Positions 33,710 through 42,776 of a DNA stretch of 64,000 bases are shown piece by piece (the stretch's first letter is position 1; each line of letters starts with the position of its first letter). The position numbers and the translations under genes were made by a program. The stretch lies in NCBI RefSeq assembly GCF_963677075.1, contig NZ_OY781873.1, positions 1,695,715 to 1,759,714 of the forward strand, written 5' to 3'. Under the pieces are notes generated by a model. The model made no database searches. It was not told the origin of the DNA and saw only the letters and a program-made list of their open reading frames with translations. The stretch is from an uncultured Sphaerochaeta sp. Lineage in GTDB: Bacteria > Spirochaetota > Spirochaetia > Sphaerochaetales > Sphaerochaetaceae.

Positions 33710-33920
33710 TTTTTGTTGGGTATTCAGAATCTTGATTGGAACGCTCAGTTGTTACTAGTCAATTGAGTTATTGATCAATGAATGGACAGATATCATTCTT
33801 GATACTCTGCATTTCCCAGACAGCAATATCGACAACGAAGTCATATCTGCTAAACAGCGTTGTATGTCCGTTCTGACTTAATTGGGTAAAAATCGGAAAA
33901 CTTATTGCGTATTTATACCG

Positions 33921-33949
33921 TTGACATAATCCACGATTTTTCCTATGTT
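33921..33949 (+). promoter_or_regulatory. Promoter of the thiamine operon
   Basis: -35 TTGACA (33921-33926) and -10 TATGTT (33944-33949) are 17 bp apart. The start of transcription would fall near 33956, about 12 bases before the first TPP aptamer, so all three aptamers lie in one leader of about 430 nt. Confidence 0.8.
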
Positions 33950-33967
33950 GGCTAAAGCAGTACGAAA

Positions 33968-34043
33968 GCGGGGGGACTCTTCGGAGTTGAGAAGGTAGAA
34001 CCTGACCCTTGGAACCTGGCAGTTAACACTGGCGTAGGGAAGC
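33968..34043 (+). promoter_or_regulatory. TPP riboswitch aptamer 1
   Basis: This is a THI-box RNA. It has GGGGGGACTCTTCGGAGTTG, the CTGAGA-type box as GTTGAGAAGG, then ACCTGACCCTTGGAACCTGG and ACTGGCGTAGGGAAGC. Thiamine pyrophosphate binding reduces downstream expression. It is followed by its own terminator at 34067-34090. Confidence 0.95.
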
Positions 34044-34066
34044 TGATAGATCCACTCAGGACAATC

Positions 34067-34090
34067 ATCTCCCTACAGGGAGATTTTTTT
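34067..34090 (+). terminator. Riboswitch-controlled terminator 1
   Basis: ATCTCCCT (34067-34074) pairs with AGGGAGAT (34077-34084), followed by seven T. It lies 24 nt after aptamer 1, so TPP binding probably favours termination here. Confidence 0.9.
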
Positions 34091-34103
34091 ATTTATAAGT
34101 GAT

Positions 34104-34179
34104 GCGGGGGGACTCTTCGGAGTTGAGAAGGTAGAACCTGACCCTTGGAACCTGGCAGTTAACACTGGCGTAGGGAAGC
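34104..34179 (+). promoter_or_regulatory. TPP riboswitch aptamer 2
   Basis: This is a second complete THI-box aptamer, identical or nearly identical to aptamer 1 over its 76 bases. It is followed by the linker and the terminator at 34203-34227. Confidence 0.95.
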
Positions 34180-34202
34180 AGATGGATCCACTCAGGACAG
34201 TC

Positions 34203-34227
34203 ATCTCCCTACGGGGAGATTTTTTTA
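34203..34227 (+). terminator. Riboswitch-controlled terminator 2
   Basis: ATCTCCC (34203-34209) pairs with GGGAGAT (34214-34220), followed by seven T. It sits at the same distance from aptamer 2 as terminator 1 from aptamer 1. The loop has changed slightly (TACG in place of TACA). Confidence 0.9.
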
Positions 34228-34239
34228 TATACAAGCGAT

Positions 34240-34315
34240 GCGGGGGGACTCTTCGGAGTTGAGAAGGCAAAACCTGACCCTTGGAACCTGGCAGTTAACA
34301 CTGGCGTAGGGAAGC
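34240..34315 (+). promoter_or_regulatory. TPP riboswitch aptamer 3
   Basis: This third THI-box aptamer has two substitutions (GGCAAAACC for GGTAGAACC) in the variable P3/J region. It has no poly-T terminator after it. Two small hairpins (ATCAA/TTGAT at about 34321-34339, ACTTG/CAAGT at about 34343-34362) lead to GAGGAGG and the thiD start. Control at translation, or loss of the platform, is inferred. Confidence 0.92.
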
Positions 34316-34385
34316 AATACATCAATCTGAATCATTGATAGTACTTGTCTTTTCCAGCAAGTGATATATATGAGGAGGATTTGAG

Positions 34386-35186
34386 ATGAAACATGTATTG
34401 ACCATCGCGGGCTCGGATTGCAGCGGCGGTGCTGGCATCCAAGCAGACCTGAAGACATTTGCAGCTCATGGTGTATACGGTATGAGCGTCATTGTCTCGG
34501 TTGTTGCTGAGAACACTCAACGGGTGATAGGAGCACAAAACGTTTCTTCAACATTGATAGCTGGGCAGCTACAGGCAGTTTTTGAGGACATCCGTGTAGA
34601 TGCAGTGAAAATAGGAATGCTTCCATCCCAGTTGGTCATGAAAACAGTCGCCAAGGAACTGAAGGAGCGGAAACCCAGACACATCGTTCTGGATCCTGTA
34701 ATGATAGCAAAAAATGGATTTCCCCTCATGGATTCCAGATTGGCACTGACCTTGGCTGATTTGATCTTGCCGTATGCGAATGTGGTAACCCCCAACATTC
34801 CCGAAGCAGAAGTCCTTGCCGATATGTGTATTAATTCAACTGAAGACATGCAAGAAGCAGCAATTAAGATACATAGGTTTGGTCCATCCTATGTGCTGAT
34901 CAAAGGTGGTCACCGCTGTGATGATGCAGCTGATCTGCTGTATGACGGAAATAGGATGTTGTGGTTCAGTGCAAAACGAATAGATACCAAGAATACACAT
35001 GGAACAGGGTGTACTTTTTCATCGGCAATTGCCGCGAACCTTGCATTGGGGGAACCTATCGAAAAAGCGGTGGAAGGAGCAAAAGCATATGTGACCATGG
35101 CCATTGAGCACGCGCTGTCTTTAGGGAAAGGGTGCGGTCCCACACATCATTTTTACGATCTCTACAAGAATGGATTATCCCGATAA
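34386..35186 (+). CDS. thiD: Hydroxymethylpyrimidine (phosphate) kinase
   Basis: This 266-residue ribokinase-fold enzyme phosphorylates 4-amino-5-hydroxymethyl-2-methylpyrimidine, and its monophosphate, in thiamine synthesis. It has the N-terminal VLTIAGSDCSGGAGIQADLKTFAAHGVYGMSVI, VDAVKIGMLPS, HIVLDPVMIAKNG, VTPNIPEAEVL and the catalytic anion hole NTHGTGCTFSSAIAA. AGGAGG lies seven bases upstream of the ATG. First gene of the triple-TPP-switch operon thiD-thiM-cytX-thiE. Confidence 0.95.
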   Translation: MKHVLTIAGSDCSGGAGIQADLKTFAAHGVYGMSVIVSVVAENTQRVIGAQNVSSTLIAGQLQAVFEDIRVDAVKIGMLPSQLVMKTVAKELKERKPRHIVLDPVMIAKNGFPLMDSRLALTLADLILPYANVVTPNIPEAEVLADMCINSTEDMQEAAIKIHRFGPSYVLIKGGHRCDDAADLLYDGNRMLWFSAKRIDTKNTHGTGCTFSSAIAANLALGEPIEKAVEGAKAYVTMAIEHALSLGKGCGPTHHFYDLYKNGLSR

Positions 35187-35200
35187 GGAGGGGCAAGATC

Positions 35201-36025
35201 ATGGATACGAAACAGATGTACTCAAATAGTACAGAGATACTGCTGGCAATACGTGAGAGGAAGCCAATCATTCATCAGATTACCAATTACGTCACGGTAC
35301 AGGATTGTGCCAACGTTGTCCTCGCCTTGGGAGGTTCTCCCATTATGGCGGATGCTGAACAGGAGCTGGAAGATATTGTTTGCTTGAGCAATGCTTTGGT
35401 CATAAATATCGGGACCCTCAATGCTCGAACACGTTCCTCGATGTTCCTAGCTGCTCGAATTGCACGAGACCATGGTATCCCCATCATTCTCGATCCGGTA
35501 GGAGCGGGAGCTTCATCCTATAGGACAAATACCATACAAAGCTTGATCTCCGACCTTGTTCCCACTGTGATACGGGGAAATCTTTCAGAGATTAGAAGTG
35601 TTGCCCAGATGAGTAGTCATACCTTGGGGGTTGATTCTGCTGGCTGCGACGGTTCCGGACAGGTTGAACAAACCAAGAAAATTGCTTGGAATCTTTCCCG
35701 GAAACTTGGATGTATTATTGCCATCACCGGAAAGATTGACATCGTATCGGATGGTATATCCATAGCAACCATTGAAAATGGGCATCCCAAACTGACACAG
35801 ATTACGGGAACAGGATGCATGAGTACTGCGATGGTCGGGGCTTGCTGTGCGGTAACTGATGACTATTTCTCAGCTACCATTACGGCCTTGCTTTGTATGG
35901 GTATTGCCGGAGAACAAGCGAGCGTTACCCCCGGTTTGGGAAGTTTTCATACAGCCTTGTTTGACCATCTCAACTACCTTGATGGTTCTCTCCTGAAGCA
36001 AAGGGGGAAGCTGTATGTCAAATAA
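35201..36025 (+). CDS. thiM: Hydroxyethylthiazole kinase
   Basis: This protein of about 274 residues salvages 4-methyl-5-hydroxyethylthiazole by phosphorylation. Motifs are PIIHQITNYVTVQDCANVVLALGGSPIMADA, NIGTL, PIILDPVGAGASSYR, VIRGNLSEI and the ribokinase-like QITGTGCMSTAMVGACC, where the Cys of GTGC is conserved. ATG 35201 follows AGGAGGGG by seven bases, and an earlier in-frame start would extend back into thiD. It overlaps cytX by 11 bp. With thiD and thiE this gives thiamine from the two salvaged ring precursors. No de novo thiC or thiG is present here. Confidence 0.95.
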   Translation: MDTKQMYSNSTEILLAIRERKPIIHQITNYVTVQDCANVVLALGGSPIMADAEQELEDIVCLSNALVINIGTLNARTRSSMFLAARIARDHGIPIILDPVGAGASSYRTNTIQSLISDLVPTVIRGNLSEIRSVAQMSSHTLGVDSAGCDGSGQVEQTKKIAWNLSRKLGCIIAITGKIDIVSDGISIATIENGHPKLTQITGTGCMSTAMVGACCAVTDDYFSATITALLCMGIAGEQASVTPGLGSFHTALFDHLNYLDGSLLKQRGKLYVK

Positions 36026-37217
36026 TTCTCCTTCTAAAGGGTTTTCGAACCGTTCATTGTTCCTCATTTGGGCAGGGGCAGCAATTTCGGTTGCCGAAAT
36101 GCTTTCGGGAAGTGTTCTAGCTCCCCTCGGCATGTCATCCGGACTGTTGGCAATCCTCCTGGGGCACGTCATCGGGGGTGTCCTGTTATACCTTGCGGCA
36201 GCCATGAGCAGCTCCTTGCGAGCTTCTGCGATGGAGTCAACACGATATTCATTTGGAATCTACGGATCATATGTTTTCTCAGGTTTCAATATTCTCCAGT
36301 TGGTTGGATGGACATCCATCATGATGCTGCAGGGCTCACGCATCCTTGACCAGATAACCATATCACTGTATGGATACAGCAATCCCAACCTCTGGATGAT
36401 CGGGATTGCCCTGTGCATTTCCATCTGGTTGTTGTTCATATCCCACCAACATGCACAACTCAATGGTCTGGTGGTGGTTTTATTGCTGCTGTTGAGCCTT
36501 GTGATGGGATATCGCCTCATACGTGATCTTTCCATCAATACATTAGAAGGAGTATGGCCGACGGTTACCTTTTGGCAGGGAGTAGAGGTGAATATCGCAA
36601 TGTGTCTCTCTTGGCTACCCTTGATAGGAGATTACACCCAACATGCCAGGCAGACGAGAAGGGGGCCGTTTTGGAGCGCCGTTGGATATTCGGTTGTAGG
36701 AAGCTGTATGTTTGCATTGGGGTTGGGGTTATCCCTTGCTACCGGGAGTTCTGATATTGCATTGATGTTGACCCTCTCCGGAATTGGGATGGCTTCACTT
36801 TTTATTGTATTCTTTTCGACCGTAACCACTACCTACCTGGATGTATATTCAGCGAGTGATAGTTTCATAAATATCTGGCCGTTGAATCACGGAAAGGTGC
36901 TTTCCTTGTTCTTTACGTTCATCAGCCTGATCATCGCCCTCCTGTTACCGATGGATTCCATTGAACCGTTTCTATATCTCATTGGAGCCATCTTCTCTCC
37001 CCTGTATGCATTGTTGTTCGTCGATTACTTCATTCTCCACAGACCTACTACACAGTCAACTCGCTGGAATCTAACAAACATGACGCTATGGGTCCTTGGT
37101 GTGGTGCTGTACTTCCTGATGCAGTCTTTCCTCATTGATGTAAGTAATTCCCTGCTCATATTCCTTATTGTTGGTGGCATCAGTGTACTCATCAAAAGGA
37201 GGCAAAAGCATGTGTAA
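36015..37217 (+). CDS. cytX: Hydroxymethylpyrimidine transporter CytX (NCS1 family)
   Basis: This 400-residue inner-membrane protein has about 12 helices. The NCS1 cytosine/purine permease core is visible in SLFLIWAGAAISVAEMLSGSVLAPLGMSSGLLAILLGHVIGGVLL and in FWQGVEVNIAMCLSWLPLIGDYTQHARQ. Members encoded in TPP-switch operons beside thiM/thiE are named CytX and are thought to import the pyrimidine precursor of thiamine. The context here (between thiM and thiE, overlapping both) supports this over cytosine uptake. Substrate assignment is by context. Confidence 0.88.
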   Translation: MSNNSPSKGFSNRSLFLIWAGAAISVAEMLSGSVLAPLGMSSGLLAILLGHVIGGVLLYLAAAMSSSLRASAMESTRYSFGIYGSYVFSGFNILQLVGWTSIMMLQGSRILDQITISLYGYSNPNLWMIGIALCISIWLLFISHQHAQLNGLVVVLLLLLSLVMGYRLIRDLSINTLEGVWPTVTFWQGVEVNIAMCLSWLPLIGDYTQHARQTRRGPFWSAVGYSVVGSCMFALGLGLSLATGSSDIALMLTLSGIGMASLFIVFFSTVTTTYLDVYSASDSFINIWPLNHGKVLSLFFTFISLIIALLLPMDSIEPFLYLIGAIFSPLYALLFVDYFILHRPTTQSTRWNLTNMTLWVLGVVLYFLMQSFLIDVSNSLLIFLIVGGISVLIKRRQKHV

Positions 37218-37869
37218 GGTAAACTATGCCTTGTATATGGTGACCGATCGGACACTCATGAGGACCAAGTCATGGGAAGTGTGTGTTGAACAAGCGCTTG
37301 ATGGTGGTGTCACGATGGTGCAATTACGGGAAAAACATCTAGATACCGAAGCCTTCATCATGTTGGGAAAACGAATCAAGCGGATCTGCGATGCATACGA
37401 AGTCCCTCTGGTAATCAATGACCGGCTGGATGTTGCTCTAGGGGTGGATGCTTTTGGATTACATATTGGTCAGCAGGACCTGTCGGTCTCTGAGGCACGT
37501 GCAAAACTGGGCCCAAACCGCTTGCTGGGTGTCTCTGTTACAACCGTGGCCCAGGCTATAAAAGCCCAAGCTGATGGAGCGGACTATTTGGGAGTTGGAG
37601 CCATGTTTGCAACCCAAACCAAACAGGATGCATCGTATGTTTCTCTCCAAACATTGGCAGCAATACGCAAGGCGGTGCATTTACCAATCGTGACCATCGG
37701 TGGCATGAACAAGGAGACCATCCCGTTGTGTGCTCCATTTGGTATACAAGGGTTTGCTGTAGTTTCAGCGCTTGTCAACCAATCTGACGTCTTCCTTGCT
37801 GCCAAGGAACTGAGACGATGCTCAGAAGCGTATGTTCATCCTATTCCTCCTGTAATAAATGTGACCTGA
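37210..37869 (+). CDS. thiE: Thiamine-phosphate synthase
   Basis: This protein of about 219 residues is a TIM-barrel enzyme joining HMP-pyrophosphate to thiazole phosphate to give thiamine phosphate. Motifs include YMVTDRTL, DGGVTMVQLREKHLDTEAF, VPLVINDRLDVALGVDAFGLHIGQQDL, LLGVSVTT, ADYLGVGAMFATQTK and PIVTIGGMN. ATG 37210 has GGAGG seven bases upstream and overlaps the cytX end by eight bases. It is the last gene of the operon. No clear terminator follows. The gap 37870-38050 shows nothing further. Confidence 0.95.
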   Translation: MCKVNYALYMVTDRTLMRTKSWEVCVEQALDGGVTMVQLREKHLDTEAFIMLGKRIKRICDAYEVPLVINDRLDVALGVDAFGLHIGQQDLSVSEARAKLGPNRLLGVSVTTVAQAIKAQADGADYLGVGAMFATQTKQDASYVSLQTLAAIRKAVHLPIVTIGGMNKETIPLCAPFGIQGFAVVSALVNQSDVFLAAKELRRCSEAYVHPIPPVINVT

Positions 37870-38050
37870 AGCAAGACAGTTCGGAGATAAGTCTTGGTTT
37901 AGAAATCCTCCTTGCTGATAGGCCGGTCCTTTACGAGAGCCCTGATGTTTTTTCATTTTTAGGGAGGTAAGTTGCCAGGATAACAATCCTATGCGATATT
38001 GGGAAGTGGTTTCTTGTATTGGTATTTGATGATATAGGGGTAGCAGTCTA

Positions 38051-38509
38051 ATGGGTGTACGATTTATTTCCGCCAAGGATTCCTTGTTCTTGGCATATTC
38101 TCCTGACGACAATGGTTCATGTCTTCATCGTGAAGCATCTGCTTCCGAAGTTGATCTTAATGGTACGAGAATGATTGCTGGTCTCTATCATGTCAAGAAC
38201 GAGAATCTTGTGGAATCGGATTCGGTAAACCTGAAGGAAGGCGTATATGGTGACGAATCGTTGTATCGTATTGCACATATACGGGATTGTTACTATGTAT
38301 TTGACTCCTGTTTTATTGGCGGAGAACTACTGCCGATCAATCTCTGGATTTCTGCCACAATCCCCATCTCTGATGAACTTTTCAGAGAGACGGATTTGAT
38401 TGGAGATATACTCGAAAGAAAAAGAATGGGATACAATCCCGTGGTTATTGGGGGAAATTATCCAGATGCGATGCCGATGGCATTCTTTTTCTCAAAACCT
38501 AATTACTAG
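38051..38509 (+). CDS. Hypothetical protein
   Basis: This 152-residue soluble protein has no signal peptide or membrane segment. It contains MIAGLYHVKNENLVESDSVNLKEGVYGDESLYRIAHIRDCYYVFDSCFIGG and a C-terminal GYNPVVIGGNYPDAMPMAFFF. The composition is ordinary for a folded mixed alpha/beta protein, with three Cys in the middle. No family is recognised. A weak AGGGG lies about 15 bases before the ATG. It is convergent with the interrupted EAL gene, with only six bases between them. Confidence 0.5.
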   Translation: MGVRFISAKDSLFLAYSPDDNGSCLHREASASEVDLNGTRMIAGLYHVKNENLVESDSVNLKEGVYGDESLYRIAHIRDCYYVFDSCFIGGELLPINLWISATIPISDELFRETDLIGDILERKRMGYNPVVIGGNYPDAMPMAFFFSKPNY

Positions 38510-38515
38510 GGGTTG

Positions 38516-39110
38516 TTAATCCTTTCGTGCTTTTACAACCAGATTATGAAAAATTTCTTCTTCTAATGGTTTTGAGAAATAATAACCTTGTACCCTCTCA
38601 ATACCGACACTCCTGATCAAGGCTAATTGTTCCTTTGTTTCAACACCTTCTGCAATCACACACTTACCCATCTTATGGAGCATCTCAGTCAATAAGGATA
38701 ACATGGAAGGATTATTCTCGGCGGCATGAATGACGCTTTTATCAAATTTTACATAATCATAAGGAAGATCAATCAACGCACGGAGATTTGAATACCCTGT
38801 TCCAAAATCATCCAGAGCGAAAGTAATCTTTTTCAATGATAATTCAATCATAACATCTGAAACAGTATCATATGATTGAAGGACCACTGATTCGGTAATC
38901 TCAAACCCTATTTGCTTTGGATTGACCCCTTCATTTTCAATAATATTCAAAAGTATTTTCCCTAGGGTTTTCGATTCAAAATCTTCTCCGGAAAGATTCA
39001 TGGCTATATGGCTGAATGGTGTATCGTCTTCAGGAAATTGTTTGATAAATCTACAAACTTTAGCGAGTACAATCTGAGTGAGTTGAACGATCAGTCCAGT
39101 CTGTTCTGCA
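38516..39110 (-). pseudogene. C-terminal EAL-domain fragment (3' part of IS-split gene)
   Basis: This is the end of the EAL phosphodiesterase domain: AEQTGLIVQLTQIVLAKVCRF, IAMNLSGEDFE, FEITESVVL, ITFALDDFGTGYSNL (DDFG catalytic loop), YVKFDKSVI and CVIAEGVET. The first part of the same gene is at 40905-42239, and the IS element at 39111-40904 separates them. Joining across the 7-bp target duplication restores ISLAEQTGLI, the usual EAL sequence. Without its N-terminal half, including the EAL motif, this piece cannot hydrolyse c-di-GMP. Confidence 0.9.
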
Positions 39111-40904
39111 CTCAAATTCCCGTCTCAGTTATAACTAGGATTTGAATAATTCTTTTAAATAGTTGCAGATAATGGCAGAAAGTACGTGACAAAAGCATCA
39201 AACATAGATATAATTATATCTATGAAAGATACCAATACAAAACCGATGAAAATCATCCGTGTCACCAACAAGAAGAACGGTGTCACCTACCTCTACGAGG
39301 ACCAGGCCTTCTGGAACAGCGAGAAGAAGCGCGGCGAGCACAAGCGCAAGTGTATCGGCCGCCTCGGGCCTGACGGAAGCGAGATATACAACGATTTCTA
39401 CTTGGCCAGGGAGGAAGCCGTTAAGGCCGAGAATCCGCTTGTCTCGAAAACCACCCTGATGGGACAGAACCTCATCCTGGACAAGGTGGTCAAGGACGTC
39501 GGCATCAAGGGGGTACTCAAGGAAGCATTCGGAAGCGATGACGCCGATGCCATCCTCCAGCTTGCAAGGTACAGCGTCTGCGAGGGAAAGGCCCTCAGCA
39601 GAGCCGAGGACTGGCTGAATGACCGCGGCTTCAACGGCAGGGCCCTTTGCTCGCAGCGCATCAGCGAGCTGCTTGCCTCCCTGTCCGATGACAGGCGCAA
39701 CACCTTCTTCAAGCTTTGGATCAACAAGCAGGCGAAGAAAAAGGCACTGTTGTTCGATATAACCTCGATTTCGTCCTATGGGAAAAACAATACCTATGTG
39801 GAACGAGGGTACAACCGGGACCACGAGAACCTGAGACAGATCAATCTAGGACTGCTCAGTGCACACTCGTCGAACGTCCCTCTCTGGTATTCGGAGCTGC
39901 CCGGAAGCATGGCGGACTCCATCGTGCTTGCCCATGTGCTGGGCAGCCTGGAAAAGCTCGATGTGAAGGACATCAACCTGGTGGGGGACCGGGGGTTCTA
40001 CAGCGAGGCGAACCTCAGGAACATAGCAGGGAAGGGGCAGAAGTTCACCATCCCCGTACCCTCCAGCCTCAAGTGGCAGAAGGAATTGATCGACAAGGTC
40101 AGGGACTCAATCCGGAGACCCGCCAACATCATCCGCAATCCCGAGGACGACAAGTCCTACATCTATGGCCTCACCGACTACAAGACCGAGTCCTACGGCA
40201 GGACCTGGAGGCATGTCTACTTCGACCCCGTCAGGAAGGAGCAGGACATCGCATCGCTGATGCTCAAGCTGAGAAAGTGCGAGGAGGAGCTTGCAAGCGG
40301 GGATACCTTCGAGAAGCACAAGAACCTGTACGACACCTACTTCACTGTCAAGGAGACCCCCAAGAGGGGAAGGAAAGTCAGCCTGAACGAACAGGCCGTC
40401 AATGCCTACATCAACGGCTACAGCGGGTTCTGGATCATCCTCACCAATGCGGAGAAAGATGCATCGAAGGCCCTGGGACACTACAACCGCAGGTGCGACA
40501 TCGAGTTCCACTTCGACGACATGAAGAACCTGTTGGACTGCAACAGGCTCAATGTCCATGGTGAGAAAACCATGAAAGGGAGGCTGTTCGTCAACTTCAT
40601 CACCCTCATCCTGCTCAATGAGCTGAGAGGCAAGGTCTCGGCCATCAAGCCCAGGGACAGGAAGTACTGGGACCTGAAGGACATGCTGAGCAAGGTGGCA
40701 ACCTATTCCAGAATCCACTTCACCGGCACCTACAAGGACCTGTGGACGGTGCCGACCAAGGCACAGAGGCTGGTCTTCGACCTCCTGAAGATAAAGTACC
40801 ATTGGAAGGGAGAGACAATGAATGTCGAGGAGCTCAACAAGGCTATAGATGATGATGAACAGGAAGACGAGGAGACCTAGATATAATTAGGACGGGAATT
40901 TGAG
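39111..40904 (+). mobile_element. IS1634-like insertion sequence
   Basis: This complete 1794-bp element has perfect 14-bp terminal inverted repeats CTCAAATTCCCGTC (39111-39124) and GACGGGAATTTGAG (40891-40904). Imperfect pairing continues a further ~14 bases. It is flanked by a 7-bp target duplication TTCTGCA (39104-39110 and 40905-40911). It carries one transposase gene. The coding DNA is visibly richer in G+C at third positions than its neighbours, suggesting arrival from elsewhere. It interrupts a GGDEF/EAL gene. Confidence 0.93.
39222..40880 (+). CDS. IS1634/IS4-group DDE transposase
   Basis: This protein of about 552 residues catalyses transposition of the surrounding element. The N-terminus (MKIIRVTNKKNGVTYLYED...KCIGRLGPDG) is the typical start of this group. 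The DDE triad can be placed in LLFDITSIS (D), NLVGDRGFYSE (D) and YNRRCDIEFHFDDMKNLLD (E). A helix-rich insertion and an acidic tail (DDDEQEDEE) complete it. ATG 39222 is used; a GTG at 39186 and an ATG at 39246 are alternatives and none has a good SD. The frame is intact and the ends are intact, so the element may be active. Confidence 0.9.
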   Translation: MKDTNTKPMKIIRVTNKKNGVTYLYEDQAFWNSEKKRGEHKRKCIGRLGPDGSEIYNDFYLAREEAVKAENPLVSKTTLMGQNLILDKVVKDVGIKGVLKEAFGSDDADAILQLARYSVCEGKALSRAEDWLNDRGFNGRALCSQRISELLASLSDDRRNTFFKLWINKQAKKKALLFDITSISSYGKNNTYVERGYNRDHENLRQINLGLLSAHSSNVPLWYSELPGSMADSIVLAHVLGSLEKLDVKDINLVGDRGFYSEANLRNIAGKGQKFTIPVPSSLKWQKELIDKVRDSIRRPANIIRNPEDDKSYIYGLTDYKTESYGRTWRHVYFDPVRKEQDIASLMLKLRKCEEELASGDTFEKHKNLYDTYFTVKETPKRGRKVSLNEQAVNAYINGYSGFWIILTNAEKDASKALGHYNRRCDIEFHFDDMKNLLDCNRLNVHGEKTMKGRLFVNFITLILLNELRGKVSAIKPRDRKYWDLKDMLSKVATYSRIHFTGTYKDLWTVPTKAQRLVFDLLKIKYHWKGETMNVEELNKAIDDDEQEDEET

Positions 40905-42239
40905 TTCTGCAAGCGAAATAAACTCATCGGGTTGTAAGAATCCCAGGTGACGATCATGTATTCTCATCAATGCTTCTGCCGAAACGAGTTGTTCTGTTTT
41001 TGCGTCATAGATTGGTTGATAGTGCACTACGACCTGATCTGGAAATTTTATAGATTCACGTAAGGCGGAGATAATATTTAATTTACGCTCATGATCGATC
41101 ATGCTTTCACGGGTATAAACAATGAGAGACTTGCTGTGAACTGTCTTGATTTCGAGCAGTAATTGGTTGACTGCTTGTTTGAACTCTTCCAAGGTCTCCG
41201 CTTGTTGAGGGATACTGATTATCGCCATATTTACTTGGATATGCACCGATCTCTCGTTAAGTATCCAGGGTTGATTCAATCTGTTTTCTATTTGATTGGT
41301 AATCGATAGGGCAGTTTCTTCTTTAGTGGCAGGAAAGCAGAGACAGAATTGGTCATTGGAAATTCTAAATACCTCATTTGCATTTGCAAGAGTTCGCAGA
41401 TAGTCTGCCAGTTCAATAAGCATCTGGTCTCCAATGAATTGGCCATAGCGGGAGTTGAAATATCTGAAGTTTTCGATGTCAAGAAGAATTACCGCATATG
41501 GAGAACGAAAACGGAATATACGGATCATTTTTCGTTTGAGAAGCGTATACGAAGGCAACCCGGTTAAGGGGTCGGTCCGTACTGAATCTCTTTGACCAAT
41601 TAGGTAATAGAGAACCATCATAAAGGAATTTACCATCGTAAACATGACATGGGTGTGTGTAACATAGAATGCGATGAACGACGTTGTAAAGGCCACTGGC
41701 AAGAGCATAGAAATAAATAAGAATGATCCAGGTAGTTCTTTTCGATGCCCTAATGTAGGTAGGAGCATTGCCAAACAAAAGAATAAGGAAAGAATAAGCA
41801 TGTAAGTGGTTCCCGGTGTGGGCAACATGTGTTCATAGGCAGCATTAAACGGGTAAAATTGCTGTCTCGATATGTCAAGAAGGGCAATCATAGTCAGTAC
41901 TGCAAGCGGAATAGCATGAATCAGCGAGAGAAGGTTCACAAGCTTCTCATTGTCAATGACATTGAGAGCATTGAAATGCATCCACATCCCCAACAACAAA
42001 GGGAAAGAAAGATAATGCAATGTCCATAAGATTCTGTTAATGGGTATTGGATATAGTACGATACCCTCTCTCCCGAGACAGATGAATATAGTAATAACAA
42101 GATATATTGAGTAGGCTATCGTCAATTCTGCAAAAAAGCGGCTCCCTCTGTCCTTCTTTATCAAAGGAAATCTTAGGACATCTACTAGAATAGCCAGCAT
42201 GAGAACAATGGAAAGCAAGGTGGCTTCAAAATAATGCAT
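40905..42239 (-). pseudogene. N-terminal part of IS-split membrane GGDEF/EAL protein
   Basis: About 445 residues remain before the IS: six or seven transmembrane helices (residues 1-215), a GGDEF domain (TDPLTGLPSYTLLKRKM...YAVILLDIENFRYFNSRYGQFIGDQML), and the start of an EAL domain with SAEALMR and QPDEFISLAE. The GGDEF signature is replaced by ISNDQF, so cyclase activity was probably already lost and the domain regulatory. The open frame runs 18 bases into the IS and ends there (the frame ends at 40887). The 3' part is at 38516-39110. Confidence 0.88.
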
Positions 42240-42776
42240 GAAAACTCCTCAGATATCGTGGCAGGAGGAATACTTGGCAAGGCTTGTGCACTATCCGGTC
42301 TCTACAGTAGTTATTCAACGTTCCTTTTACAAATCTGCTTCTAACCCTGAACAAATCATTAAGTCATGTATTCCCCGCAATTTTGGTAACCAGTATACTT
42401 TATTCTTTAGGAGAAAAAAGACAAATTATTGTATTTAATAGTGATTTCCCTGTGCATAGCCAGTGTTTTACATGAACACTATGATTTCTTAAAGGTCGAA
42501 GTAGTCATTAGGTTCATATCCGTAATGGAGCTAATCTCGTCGGTCATTTGGGTTATGTAAGAGGTCAAGAGTAAAGCATGTATTTATTTTCTGGATTGTG
42601 TTTAGAGACAAAAGAACGAAAGCTATATGATTAAATGTCGCTAGACCATGGCGAGGGTTGACTCTGCTAAAATGATAATTAAGTGCAAATTCTGTATTTA
42701 ACCATTTTCTTACCTGTTTACCCCAGGAACAGGCTATTGTACATTGGTACTAGTATCCCCCGGAGGTATGTATTCG
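42240..42776. other. Gene-free interval
   Basis: This 537-bp AT-rich interval lies between the divergent interrupted GGDEF/EAL gene and the metallopeptidase gene. No convincing coding frame, RNA gene or repeat is seen. It must hold the promoters of both genes, but no clear hexamer pair stands out. Confidence 0.5.

Larger units (their letters stand above)
33968..34375 (+). repeat. 136-bp tandem riboswitch repeat
   Basis: The aptamers begin at 33968, 34104 and 34240, exactly 136 bp apart. The first two units (aptamer, linker GATCCACTCAGGACA, terminator, spacer) are nearly identical. The third keeps the aptamer but has an unrelated 3' part leading to thiD. The pattern shows amplification of a whole switch-plus-terminator unit. 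Confidence 0.9.

Noticed and set aside
33968..34315. Regular repeats that could be read as a CRISPR array
   Set aside because: The unit is 136 bp and is a TPP aptamer plus terminator. Spacers are not unique and no cas gene is present.
39198..40802. Long antisense and alternative open frames inside the IS element
   Set aside because: They are a by-product of the GC-rich codon use of the transposase. The proteins are low-complexity and unlike anything known.
42238..42438. 66-codon open frame upstream of the metallopeptidase gene
   Set aside because: No ribosome site, no domain, and it begins opposite the start of the GGDEF/EAL gene.
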